A stretch of 64,000 nucleotides of DNA from Ceratopteris richardii (Eukaryota; Streptophyta; Polypodiopsida; Polypodiales; Pteridaceae): NCBI GenBank assembly GCA_020310875.1, contig CM035444.1, positions 15,173,085 through 15,237,084 of the forward strand, given 5' to 3'. The notes beneath the pieces are model-generated. The model had not been told where the DNA came from. It did no database searches and saw nothing but the letters and a program-made list of their open reading frames with translations. The position numbers and the translations under genes are program-made. Of this stretch, positions 32,850-43,349 are shown piece by piece (the first letter of the stretch is position 1; every line of letters begins with the position of its first letter).

Positions 32850-34284
32850 AAACGCGATTCTGTGATGAAAATCGCGATTCTGTGAAAATTCAAAATTTTT
32901 TGAAAAATCACGATTTTCAGTTTTCCCGCCTAAAAGTTGGCTGAAAGAATCACGATTCTGTGGTCATTCTCAGAATCGCGATTCTGTGATTGTGCTCAAA
33001 ATCGCCACTCTCACAAATCACGATTTTCAGCCAAAAAAAAAAACACGATTTTGAGAAAACACGATTCCCTACTCAAAATCGCGATTCTCAAAAAATCACG
33101 ATTTTCAGTAAAAACACGATTTTGTGAAAAAAGGTGATTCTGTGTAAACACGATTTTTTGCTCAAAATCACGATTTTCAAAAAACATGATTCTCTGCTCA
33201 AAATCGCGATTCTCACAAATCACGATTTTCAGCAAAAACACGATTTTCAAAAAATCACGATTTTCAGCCAAAAAACACGATTCTGAGAAATTACGATTCT
33301 CTAAAACACGATTTTATGAAAACACGATTCTTTGTTGACAATCGCGATTTTCATGTCAAAAACACGATTCTGAGCAAATACGATTTTCAGCGGGCTCAAA
33401 ATCGAGATTCTCATAAATCACGATTTTCAGCCAAAAACACGATTTTGTGAAAAAAGGCGATTCTGTGTAAACACGATTTTTTGCTCAAAATCGCGATTTT
33501 CAAAAAACACGATTCTTTGCTCAAAATCGCGATTCTCACAAATCACGATTTTCAGCAAAAACACGATTTTTAAAAAATCACGATTTTCAGCCAAAAAACA
33601 CGATTCTGAGAAATTACAATTCTCTAAAACACGATTTTATGAAAACACGATTCTCTGTTGACAATCGCGATTTTCATGTCAAAAACACGATTCTGAGCAA
33701 ATACGATTTTCAGTGGGCTCAAAATCGCGATTCTCATAAATCACGATTTTCAGCCAAAAACACAATTTTGTGAAAAAAGGCGATTCTGTGTAAACAAGAT
33801 TTTTTGCTCAAAATCACGATTTTCAAAAAACACGATTCTCTGCTCAAAATCGCGATTCTCACAAATCACGATTTTCAGCAAAAACACGATTTTCAAAAAA
33901 TCACGATTTTCAATCAAAAACACGATTTTGTGAAAACACGATTCTGTGAGACAAAAGCGATTTTCATGTCAAAAACACGATTCTGAAAACCACGATTTTG
34001 TGAAAAACACGATTTTGTGAATCACGATTCTCTGACACAAAACGCGATTTTCAAAAATACGATTTTGTGCTCAACATCGCGATTTTCAAAAATACGATTT
34101 TCAGCTCAAAATCGCGATTTTCAAAAACACGATTTTCAGCTCAAAATCGCGATTTTCAAAACACGATTTTCAGCTCAAAATCGCGATTTTCAAAACACGA
34201 TTTTGTGAAAATACGATTTTGTGAACACAATTCTCAAGGTACAAAATCGCGATTTTCTTGAAGTTCACAAAATCGCAATTTTCT
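32850..34284 (+). repeat. Palindromic AAAATCGCGATTTT repeat array in Gypsy-4 leader
   Basis: About 1.4 kb made of two interleaved words: the palindrome AAAATCGCGATT(T/C)T and the half-site cACGATTTTCAG, joined by ctca, aaaac or gtgaaaa. Many copies of ATCGCGAT are intact. Within it a 323-bp higher-order unit is tandemly repeated (33185-33507, 33508-33830, and a partial third). The position matches the TCGATCGCGATCGA array of Gypsy-1, yet the repeats are different apart from the ATCGCGAT core. Confidence 0.9.
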
Positions 34285-34550
34285 CTAAAAGGTCCTGTTT
34301 GCCTGTTTTGACCCCCTGTAGCCTGATTTGACATAACTTTTTCATCCGAAGTCCATTTTTTGAGCTCTATAGCTCGTTGGAAAGCTCGTTTCAATCCTAC
34401 TCGATCTCAACTAATTTTTTCAAGAATAACGCCTTGATTTTGAGATAGGATAATTTGAAGTTGACCCTCAAGTGGGACTAGGGAACCAAGGGGGCCCCAA
34501 AGAATTTTGAACCATACCAAAGGGAAAATTTGGACTCTTGACTAAAGCTT

Positions 34551-36776
34551 ATGAACCTGAGATCTGGTAGACACTTAGGCAAGGATAAACAAAGCATTAG
34601 ATCTTCTGAGGCTAGTGTCAACCATACATCCAAGTCTTGGGCACAACAACTAAGTGGTCATCTTTTACTAAGTTCAGACACAAGTGATTCAGAAATGTCT
34701 TTTAGCATGGGAAAACCTGCAGGTGGCTCAGGGACTGCCCATCTACAAACACCAGAAGGTCCCTATAAGACACAGTTGGAATATATTCGGATCAACCAAT
34801 TAGGTGCTCGCATCTATGAGGATGGTCTGAGGCGATCAATGGTCCAACTCAAAAATCCAGATCAATCCTTTGGACTTGAACACCCGGTGGTCAAGTTCGA
34901 AGAGGTTTCATACATTGATAAGGAAGGAACCATGTATGTGGTCACCAACCTACCAGATAGGACTGATGAGTTTGGAAATGTCATTCCTGAGAATGAAATA
35001 GGAGACCTAGAACAAGGAAATGTAGGACAAGGACCCCAGACTCCTAGAGGTAAGTCAGTTTTGACCAGAGTGATCACTCCGGACTGGATCCCTCAAGACA
35101 ACAAAAGCATAGAACTATTTTTGAATAGAGAAACAGAGGAAGCCTTTTGGAGATTCAAGCCAGATCAACCTAGCCAATTGGGCATAGTTATCATCTATGA
35201 ATTCAAAGATCGTGAGATACCAGGCAAAGTTGTCTACCTGGATAACACATCAGAGAAGATATTCTTGGTAACAGAACATGATAGACATGCATATACTTGG
35301 AAGAATGAATTGATTTTCCCTCCACCAAAATCCAATGTTTCCCATGGCCTCCAAGGAGTAGGATCATCCCAAGCTCATGAAGCCCAGAGAGAAAGAACTA
35401 GAGAGAGACCTGAGGTAAGTTTTGCATACACGGTGGGCAGAAATAGAGCAGGATTTGAAAATGAAAGACCTGAAAGAGAGAGACATCAACCACATAGGCA
35501 ACAAAGAGATGAACATGATTTTCCATTGCCTAGACCCCGAGAGCACCCAAGAACCCTTAGACCCACTCAAGTGATCAAGGCAATGAAGAATTATTTTGAC
35601 GGGTCAGGAGATCCTTATGATCATGTGGCCGAGTTCAAACAAGTGTTAAGAGTGGAACAGGTTGAGGATTTGTTCACCCAGTACGAGGCATTTGGTCTGA
35701 CTCTTAAGGGCACTGCCTTAGCTTGGTTTCAACCACTGAGTAGTCGCAATTATCGCGACATAGGTCAACTGCTAGACGAATTCATTGTAGAATTTTCCAA
35801 GAGTGGTATCAGGCATAACACATCATCCTTGATCCACAGTTTCAAGCAGACACCCCAAGAAACAGTGCGACTAGCAGGTAGAAGGTTCAGACAGTACCTA
35901 GAAAGATGCCCTACTCCAGAGCTACCCACACCAGCCAAACAAGTGGCTTTGTTCTTAGATGGCTTACTGAGCACAAAGTTAAGATCATATGTATACTTGA
36001 AAGAGCCTAGATCCATAGAAGAGTGCGTGCGGACATGCATTGACATAGAAGATAACTTGGGTGAGGAGTTAGGATTATCCAAACTCTATAAGGATTCAGA
36101 TAATTCTACTAGTCATACTTCAAAAATCTCCACGGAAATAGAGGAGATAGCTGAGCAAGTTGCCAAGAAGCTGGGAGTCCAAAATAAACAAACACAGAGA
36201 GTCACTCCAGTGAATCGGTGTTATACTTGCGGAGGTGACCACATGGCTAATGTATGCCCATTGCACAACCAGAACATGAGAGAAAGGAATGCTCCATATT
36301 GCACTATTGAGAGAAAATATACGAACCACACGGCTCAAGATTGCCCCTATAATAGGCAGGCTATTAGACAGAATTATCAACAACCTTACCAACCAGGTAG
36401 GTATCAAAACCAATACCAACAGCCATATAATAGACCACAACAGCAATATCAAGCACAATATAGGCCACTACCAGTCTTGGGAAACCAACCACCAACTCCT
36501 GCCAACGTGATTCCAGTCAAATATGCTGTGGGAGAGGAAAATCCAAATAGAGCATTGGTGCCACTAACCCCATTGATACCAGATAATGACTCTCATGCTC
36601 ATAGTTCAGACTACTCCCATGAAGGTAGTCCACATGCTTATTACACAGAGTCACCTGAACATAGTGAGATTTACTCGTATCAATATGAGGCACCACCTAT
36701 GGAGCAAAATTGGGAGCCAGAATACTCCAATGTCATGTACACAAATCCTAACCCTAGGCCCCAGTTGAGACAATGA
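34551..36776 (+). CDS. gag: Gypsy-4 gag
   Basis: 741 codons without a stop. The ATG at 34551 (MNLRSGRHLGKDKQ) is the first in frame and is conserved in Gypsy-1. The protein has an N-terminal region of unknown fold (GPYKTQLEYIRINQLGARIY, LNRETEEAFWRFKPD), a charged linker, and the retrotransposon gag domain at about residues 335-510 (FDGSGDPYDHVAEFKQVL, ALAWFQPLSSRN, CVRTCIDIEDNLGEEL). A knuckle CYTCGGDHMANVC follows near residue 558, with a Q/Y/P-rich tail. It would form the particle that packages element RNA. It ends TGA overlapping the ATG of the next ORF by four bases (ATGA at 36773-36776), which shifts the frame by minus one. Confidence 0.9.
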   Translation: MNLRSGRHLGKDKQSIRSSEASVNHTSKSWAQQLSGHLLLSSDTSDSEMSFSMGKPAGGSGTAHLQTPEGPYKTQLEYIRINQLGARIYEDGLRRSMVQLKNPDQSFGLEHPVVKFEEVSYIDKEGTMYVVTNLPDRTDEFGNVIPENEIGDLEQGNVGQGPQTPRGKSVLTRVITPDWIPQDNKSIELFLNRETEEAFWRFKPDQPSQLGIVIIYEFKDREIPGKVVYLDNTSEKIFLVTEHDRHAYTWKNELIFPPPKSNVSHGLQGVGSSQAHEAQRERTRERPEVSFAYTVGRNRAGFENERPERERHQPHRQQRDEHDFPLPRPREHPRTLRPTQVIKAMKNYFDGSGDPYDHVAEFKQVLRVEQVEDLFTQYEAFGLTLKGTALAWFQPLSSRNYRDIGQLLDEFIVEFSKSGIRHNTSSLIHSFKQTPQETVRLAGRRFRQYLERCPTPELPTPAKQVALFLDGLLSTKLRSYVYLKEPRSIEECVRTCIDIEDNLGEELGLSKLYKDSDNSTSHTSKISTEIEEIAEQVAKKLGVQNKQTQRVTPVNRCYTCGGDHMANVCPLHNQNMRERNAPYCTIERKYTNHTAQDCPYNRQAIRQNYQQPYQPGRYQNQYQQPYNRPQQQYQAQYRPLPVLGNQPPTPANVIPVKYAVGEENPNRALVPLTPLIPDNDSHAHSSDYSHEGSPHAYYTESPEHSEIYSYQYEAPPMEQNWEPEYSNVMYTNPNPRPQLRQ

Positions 36777-37561
36777 GACCACAAGCCCCTAGAGGATCTT
36801 GTTTCAGATGTCATGGTGACCATTTCATTCGTGACTATCCCCACCCACCATCTCCGAGTCAAGGACAGACAATCACAATACAGGCTTTTTGTCCTGATTG
36901 TGGCAAAGACCATCTCCCCAGAGATTGTCCAAGAAACCCCTCCAGTGCACCCAAGATTACACCCATTAATGTGGTAGGCTTAGTGGCAGATTCAAGTTCA
37001 AGTAGTAGCAATGTGGCTCCTATACAAGCTGTCACTAGAGCACAAGCCTTAAAACAGGATAAACCAGCAGAACAATCAGAGTCGAGTGAATCAGGAGAGC
37101 CTAGTAAGAGGAAAACAAGAACATGGAAGGATACCAGAGAGAAGGCCAATCGCAAGTGGAATAAAAAGTTATCGAAACTAGAAGAAAGCTTAAAAGAAGC
37201 GAAAACAAAAATAGAAGACATTGCATCTCAAAGCCCCTTCCATGCCGAAACTCCATCCACTCCACCTCATCCCACCCCACCACCCATTGTAAATAGACCG
37301 CAACCAGGGTCTGTTCTTGCAGATCCAACCCCAGAAGGCTTGGACATGATGTTCAAGGCCTACCAGGCTCGACTTCAAGAAGGGCCTACAATTGCAAACC
37401 TAGACAAGAGTTACCCCAGAGCAGATTTAGAGATTGAAAGGATGAAAATGTGCATGAAAATGGTAGAACAAGCTCAAGCCATACTTGAGACTAGTCAAAA
37501 GCTCAATCAGACAAACTCTATCAAATCAGATTTGCATTTCCAAGGGTTACTAGAAGATTAG
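36773..37561 (+). CDS. Gypsy-4 zinc-knuckle ORF overlapping gag
   Basis: 262 codons in the minus-one frame relative to gag. It carries two knuckle-like motifs: CFRCHGDHFIRDY, where the last cysteine is tyrosine, and an intact CPDCGKDHLPRDC. A basic/coiled segment follows (RKWNKKLSKLEESLKEAKTK). It may be a continuation of gag after an old frameshift, or a protein made by restart at the ATGA overlap. The relevant part is deleted in Gypsy-1, so the window cannot decide between these. The frame ends at 37561 and the next open frame, leading to protease, is again shifted. Confidence 0.6.
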   Translation: MRPQAPRGSCFRCHGDHFIRDYPHPPSPSQGQTITIQAFCPDCGKDHLPRDCPRNPSSAPKITPINVVGLVADSSSSSSNVAPIQAVTRAQALKQDKPAEQSESSESGEPSKRKTRTWKDTREKANRKWNKKLSKLEESLKEAKTKIEDIASQSPFHAETPSTPPHPTPPPIVNRPQPGSVLADPTPEGLDMMFKAYQARLQEGPTIANLDKSYPRADLEIERMKMCMKMVEQAQAILETSQKLNQTNSIKSDLHFQGLLED

Positions 37562-37566
37562 AGCAG

Positions 37567-38583
37567 TTGGTAAACAAACCACAAGTTTCTTTACCTCCAC
37601 AGGCTCAACTAGTTATTGAGAGAGGAAGCTCACCACCAATGGGAGCTTATGTTCCTAATTCCACGGATGTTGGAATGCCTGCTTCAATTCAACAGTACTC
37701 TCAAGAGTTCTTGCGAGAAATACAAGAAGAGAAATGGGCCAAGGAGAAGGGTAACTCCCCTCCTATTCCTGAGATTGATGATATTCATGATCAATTTCCC
37801 CAAGACATTCCATCTATTTACGGAGATGATGCAGAACAACAAGAAGATGAAAGGTTAGATTTTGAATCTAATACCTTAGAGGAATTGCCTCAATTTCCAG
37901 GCCCATGGGAATCTGAATCTCTCTAGCTTAGAGCTCCCACAATACTGGTAAGAAATGAAGACTCAGTGGTTCCAAGGAACACTGATGTCATGAAGAACAC
38001 TAAGGTTCAGTGTCACCTCACTGTAGAAGAGCTGCTCAAAGCAAAACCTGAGCTATGGAATCATGTGAAGGATCAGGTTCCAGAACTTGAGTCCAATATG
38101 CCAAAAACAGGCTCTAAGCAAAAAGTGCTAGAGATACCTCTAGACAAAATAGGGGACATGTGTGAGGGTGAGGAAGGTAATACTTATCTTCCAATCACTT
38201 ACCAAGGTTACACAACCAAAGCAATCATAGATTCAGGTGCTGGTGTTGCCATTGCAACCACCTCTTTGTGGAAGCAATGGGGCAAACCCACATTAAGAAC
38301 AACTAGAATGAAGCTTCAAATGGCTGACGGTCATTTTGAAAGACCTCTAGGATTGCTCGAAGGGATAACTCTAACCACTTGTGGTGTGGAGTTTGAACAT
38401 ACGTTTGCTATATGTGACTTTGAGAAAAATAATGTCTATGAGATGATCCTAGGAAGACCCTTTCTACGACAATTGCAAATAGTACATGATTGGGGAACTA
38501 ACTCCTTGTACTTACAGCACTTAGGGGTCACCACCAAGGTCAATTTGAAGGATTACACCTTCAGAGATGTACCACCCCTATAG
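37567..38583 (+). pseudogene. pro: Gypsy-4 protease 1
   Basis: An open frame with one TAG (37924-37926). The N-terminal part is acidic (DDIHDQFPQDIPSIYGDDAE). The retropepsin domain occupies about 38180-38560 with the active site AIIDSGAGVAIAT, a flap-like stretch LQMADGHFERPLG, and MILGRPFLRQ near the end. This is the usual place for the protease, between gag and RT. Retropepsins act as dimers and process the polyprotein. Apart from the single stop, likely a CAG-to-TAG change, the sequence is complete. Confidence 0.85.
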
Positions 38584-39231
38584 TGGAATTCTATCCACAA
38601 AGCGAAAGAAGATTCCATCTCTATGCACTCTGAAAGTTCACCTGATCCATCATGGCTGCATGAAAATGGATGTGCAAGGTCGCAGAGGAAGAGGAAAAAC
38701 GTTTAAAGGCAAGAGAAGAAGGAACTTCGCCAGGAGATAGACCAATTAAAGACCCAACCTATACACCGATGATCTTTCTAGATGAGGAATTTGAGCCTCA
38801 TGGATGACCAGAAATCTTAGCCACCATGGACATTGCTGTCAGTGAAGAACAATGGACACCTCATTGTGATGAGGAGGGTTATGATATCTCAGTGTTCATG
38901 TGTCAGCCCTTGCTAGAAGAATGTGATCCTAGTGATGTCATAGAAGAAGAAGAGAATGACAATGATATAGAGTATAGGAGTGTTCACCCAGAAAGAAGAA
39001 GAACCTCTCATAAGTATTAAAATGGTAAATTCAAAGGATGGAAGTGAGAGCAGTCAAAAGAAAAAGAAAAGAAAAGCAGTGAAACAAGGAGAGGAGGAAT
39101 CATTGTTTGAAGTACCAGAAAACTTCAAGAAATATGAAGTTGACGACCGCGAAATTTTGGTACGAATACCTAAGAGGTAGGCCATCATAGGAGAATCATA
39201 TGATAATAAAGAAAAGACCAAGAAGATTGTA
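38584..39231 (+). pseudogene. Gypsy-4 protease-RT linker, decayed
   Basis: The pol frame continues here with several stops. Open pieces at 38826-39020 (acidic, EEEENDNDIEY) and 38980-39180 (KKKKRKAVKQGEEE, basic then acidic) lie in different frames, so at least one indel has occurred. No domain is recognised; RT homology starts just downstream. Confidence 0.5.
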
Positions 39232-42200
39232 GTGACCATCGAAGAGAACGAAGAGAGATGCACATATATAGGAGATGACCTAAGTGCAAGAGAAGAAATG
39301 GAGCTTGTAGCTCTATTAAGGGAATATAGGGATGTGTTTGCGTGGCACTATAGAGACTTGAAAGGGGTAGATCCAAGAATTTTCTCTCATACTATCCCCA
39401 TGACTGCTGATGCCAAGCCCACCAAACAGAAGCCCTACACATATAATGATACCTATGCAACGAAAATAAAAGAAGAAATTGATAGGTTGATTGAAGCTGG
39501 ATTCATCTATGAGATTGAGCATACTGAATGGGTGTCCCCCATTGTAGTGGTGCCCAAGAAGAACGAAAAGTTGCGAGTGTGTATTAACCTTAAAAAAGTT
39601 AATGCCGCTACTATCAGAGATAGTTATCCACTTCCAATCACGGAACACCTTTTGAAGCGTGTTGCAGGCAAGGAAGTTTATAGCTTCCTTGATGGGTTTT
39701 CAGGTTACAATCAAGTAGCCATTGCCCCAGAAGATCAACACAAAACAGCTTTTGCTACAGAGTGGGGAATCTTTGCATTTCGTGTGATGCCATTTGGGCT
39801 CACCAATGCACCTGCAACATTCCAAAGGCTCATGTGTCATGTCTTCAAAGAGTTCTTGCGAAAGAGCTTAGAAGTGTATGTGGATGATTTATGTGCTCAT
39901 TCCCAAGAAAGAAGGTTTCACATCCTTGAGCTCAAACAAATCTTCAACAAGTGTAGAGAATATCGAGTGTGTCTGAACCCAGAAAAGTGTGTGTTCATGG
40001 TGCGTCAAGGTAAAATCTTAGGTCATATTGTTTCTAAGAATGGAATCTCAACAGATGAAGATAAGGTACGAGCCATAGCGGAGCTACCAAGGCCAAGGAA
40101 TGTTAAAGAGGTACAAGCCTTTATGGGCCATTGTGGATATTACCGTAGGTTTATCCACATGTACGCGATCATAGCTAGACCCCTTTATGCCTTGTTGTCT
40201 AATTTTGAGTGGAACGACGAATGCGAGAATTCTTTCAACGAACTGAAGAAACGTTTGTGCACGGCACCAATACTGACCACCCCTGATTGGAATAAACCAT
40301 TCCATGTCCATGTGGATGCATCCAATCATGCCATAGGATGTGTGCTTGCACAACCCACAAGTGAAGGAAACTTAGATTTGCCCATAGCATATGCTAGTAG
40401 ACAGCTCACTACAGCTGAACGGAACTATACCACAACTGAGCGAGAGGGCTTAGGCATGGTATATGCTATGAAGAAGTTTAGACACTATTTATTGGCCAAC
40501 AAGTTCAAGTTTTTCACTGATCATCAAGCTTTGTTATATTTGGTCAATAAACCTTGCAATACTGGACGCTTAGTAAGATGGTTCCTCTTACTAATGGAAT
40601 ATGACTTTGAAGTTGTTGTCAGGAAAGGTAGAACCCACCTTCGGGCAGATCACCTTTCTCGCATTACTTCAGGAGAGTCACCACAAGGAGTGTCTGATGA
40701 ACTACCTGACGCTTATCTGTTCAATTTGGAAGTTGTTCCCAAATGGGTAAATAAGTTGGTACCAGTCCTAACCTTTGGCCCTGCAAATAAGAATGTGAAA
40801 ACATCACAAGAAGAAATTGTAAGATCACAAAAATATCACATATTGGCAGGAAGCATGTACAAACAAGATACTGAGGGTGTATTAGCTTGTTGTGTCGAGG
40901 ATGATGAACATAGTAGTTGGTTGCAGCAAGCTCATGAAGGATTGCTAGGAAATCACTATTCTAAACAACGAACATTGCAGAATCTGAAGCGTCTAGGAGT
41001 GTATTGGCCTAGCATGGACAAAGAAATACATGAGTGGATTAAGAATTGTCCAATGTGCAGAGAGAGACCCCTAGTGGAGCATGCGACCCTTTATCAAGTG
41101 TCATTAATTCCAGATTGGAGTGCTCCATTGGTAGAGTTTATGAGGTCGGGAAGATTACCCAAAGAGGCTAGTCTAGCAAGAAGACGAAGCATGGAGCAAG
41201 AAGCTCAAGGCTATGCCTTAGTAGGCGACAACTTATACCGAAGAGGCAAAGATGGTTACTTAAGACTGTGCGTTCATGAATTAGACTATTTAAAGGTCTT
41301 AGAGACTGCACACAATGGTGTTGCAGGTGGACATTTTGGTCCTAACCGAGTGATTAAGACCATTCTATTCTCAGGACTTTGGTTGCCCACTCTTCATATG
41401 GATGCACATACCTATGTGAAGAAATGTGACACATGCCAACGTGCACAATATCCAGTTAGAAAAGACGAGATGCCTTTGAGGCCAATGATGGGAGGGCGTG
41501 CATTTTCCAAGTGGGGCATAGACTTCATAGGTCCTATTAATCCCCCTGCTAGAAACTCCCATGCAGAGTATATTATTGTAGCCACATATTACCTTACAAA
41601 GTGGGTAGAGGTGAAAGCCACAACAAAGAATGATGCTCAGACGACGGCTAAGTTCTTATTCGAGAATGTGTTCACGAGATATGGGCTACCAATAGAGTTA
41701 GTGAGCGATAGAGGCACACACTTCTTGAATGAGGTCATTGAAAATCTTCTCCATGAATTCTTGGTGATACATAAAAAGTCTGCCCCTTATCACCCACAAT
41801 CTAACGGACAAGCCGAGAGTACCAATAAGATCCTTTGTAACGTATTGACAAAATTGGTAAATAATAAATGCTCTGATTGGGACAAACAACTTCATCATGC
41901 TATTTGGGCTTACCGAGTTGCCTACAAAAAGGTACTCAATGCCACCCCATTTCAGATGGTCTTTGGACAGAATGCGGTGTTACCACTGGATTTCTTAATC
42001 CCTGCTTAAAAAGTAGCACAAGAGCATGAGTGGAATGGACATGAATTGTCATCTAGGATCTTTGATCTAGAACGCTTAGGTGAGACAAGGCTACGAGTGG
42101 CTGTAGGCATCTACGCTGCAAAGAAAAGGCAAAAGGCATACTTCGATGCACACATTAAGGATAAGGCACTGAAAGAGGGAGATCTAGTGTTGGTTTACAC

Positions 42201-42336
42201 ACTCAAACAACATGCCCGTAAGTTGGAAAAACGAGGATATGGACCCATGATCATTAACAAAATTTCCACTAGCAGCGCTGTTCAATTGGCTACTTTAGAA
42301 GGTGATATCTTGCCAAACTATATTAGTGGTTGTAGA
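39232..42336 (+). pseudogene. pol: Gypsy-4 pol: RT, RNase H, double zinc module, integrase
   Basis: Open for 925 codons to a TAA at 42007-42009, then in phase to about 42336. RT has PIVVVPKKNEKLRVCI, SFLDGFSGYNQV, MPFGLTNAPATFQR and the catalytic YVDDLCAH. RNase H has HVDASNHAIG, TEREGLG, TDHQAL and RADHLSR. Two HX6H...CX2C zinc modules follow about 115 residues apart, ending CPMCRE and CDTCQR. The integrase core has GIDFIGP, SDRGTHF and GQAESTNK, so D, D, E are intact. The conserved ATDYLTKW reads ATYYLTKW, probably a disabling change. The C-terminal domain has AYFDAHIKDK and LVLVYTLKQHARKLEKRGYGP. The frame then runs into an inverted segment at GCRV. Confidence 0.92.
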
Positions 42337-42895
42337 GTCGACAGAGTCATAAATCCAATCTTGACCCAAAACAAGTGGTTCTGTAAGGTTCTCATCTTGA
42401 CACACTAGCGCTTTGACTTTCATTCGAACATCTTGAAGGTAGATGGGAAGTTCCACCTCGCCCAAACAAGGGGTTTCCACACCTCCCAAACCTATGAGAT
42501 AAGCTTCTATGGGATTGATGTTCAACTGCAAGTCTTGGCAGTAGGAAAGTCTAACTGCACTACTTGTTGCACCTGAGTCAATTAATGCTTTCACAGTCCT
42601 TGTATCCTTCCCTTGTCCTATCTCTATGGTCACAAAGGGTAGTCGGTCAATGACTTGAGAAGTCGCTATGCCTGATTTTTGGCACATATCCATGTGATAT
42701 TTTGGAGCTTTTGAGTTGACATCTAGGCCTATTCGCCTTAACTTATTTCACCTTATGCGTTCTCTAGCCTCTGCTTGTGCTTCTTCCCTCACCCTTAACT
42801 CCTCTTTTTTTCGCTTCTTAGCAGTGTTGAGTCTCTTAAGCATATCCTCAGTAAGAGGTTCTTGATATAGCTTGACTCGTTTTGTGACATTGTTC

Positions 42896-42898
<3 letters not shown>
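42337..42898 (-). pseudogene. Gypsy-4 second retropepsin segment, inverted
   Basis: On the minus strand this encodes the counterpart of the Gypsy-1 pol C-terminus: RVKLYQEPLTEDMLKRLN, an E/K/R-rich linker with one stop, then LIDSGATSSAVRLSY, GLGGVETPCLGEVELP and VLGQDWIYD. In Gypsy-1 the same segment (7815-8360) is on the plus strand, in phase with integrase. Here it is flipped between the integrase end (GCRV) and an A run. The inversion separates it from pol, so it cannot be made as part of the polyprotein. Confidence 0.9.

Positions 42899-42926
<28 letters not shown>
42899..42926 (+). repeat. Run of 28 A at the edge of the inverted segment
   Basis: Read on the plus strand, the inverted segment ends gttcctt followed by 28 consecutive A. 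It resembles a poly(A) tail joined to an antisense copy. It could also be simple homopolymer expansion. Confidence 0.8.
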
Positions 42927-42927
<1 letters not shown>

Positions 42928-42984
42928 TTGTCTCTAGGCTTGGCTCTTGGAACCTGAATGAGTCATGCTTAGTTGAAGGTGGAA

Positions 42985-43349
42985 TTGTTGATTACTAGGC
43001 ATTTATCAATTTGGATAAAACTGTGTCTCGGCTAGCAGATGATATTATTGCTGCCTTATCTGGTAGATGGCAAGCACTTGGCATGAACATGGAATCTACA
43101 ACTATGATTTTCTCTTACCATGGTAGGAATGAAAAGCTTGAAGGTCCCCAACTTGAGTGATGCTTAACTACTTCATGTACGCGAGCATCCAAGGAGATAT
43201 CTGCAAAGGGTAGTTCTGGAGGAGCAGACTCCTACGTATGGTGAGCTAAAGAGAATATGTGAAACTCAGCTTGGTGTAGTTACCCAATGTTGTTTGCCAA
43301 AGAATATAAAGAAATTCAATTCTCAGTATTTGGCAAATGTTGCTTTGAA
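42985..43349 (+). pseudogene. Captured Argonaute PIWI-domain fragment in Gypsy-4
   Basis: Two frames read as a piece of a plant Argonaute. The first part, about 42985-43160, gives VSRLADDIIAALSGR and QALGMNMES, similar in position to the start of PIWI. After a frameshift near 43160, about 43160-43349 gives [33 protein letters not shown] and QYLANVALK. The series YGxLKRICETxLGxVxQCCL followed by QYLANVALK is diagnostic of AGO1/AGO10-type PIWI domains, where it continues into the VGGRN region; here homology stops at VALK. The catalytic residues lie beyond the captured part, so no slicer could be made. It sits where Gypsy-1 has its extra ORF. Host gene capture is inferred from the match. Confidence 0.8.

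Noticed and set aside
32850..34284. Centromeric or satellite DNA
   Set aside because: The array lies exactly between the primer site and gag of Gypsy-4 and is short, so it is an internal part of the element.
39232..42009. Second (archaeal-type) RNase H as in Tat/Ogre elements
   Set aside because: Only one RNase H is seen; the extra sequence before the integrase core is the duplicated zinc module.
42899..42926. Tail of a LINE or SINE insertion
   Set aside because: The sequence before the A run is the inverted second-protease segment of the element itself, not a LINE or SINE, and I see no flanking target duplication.
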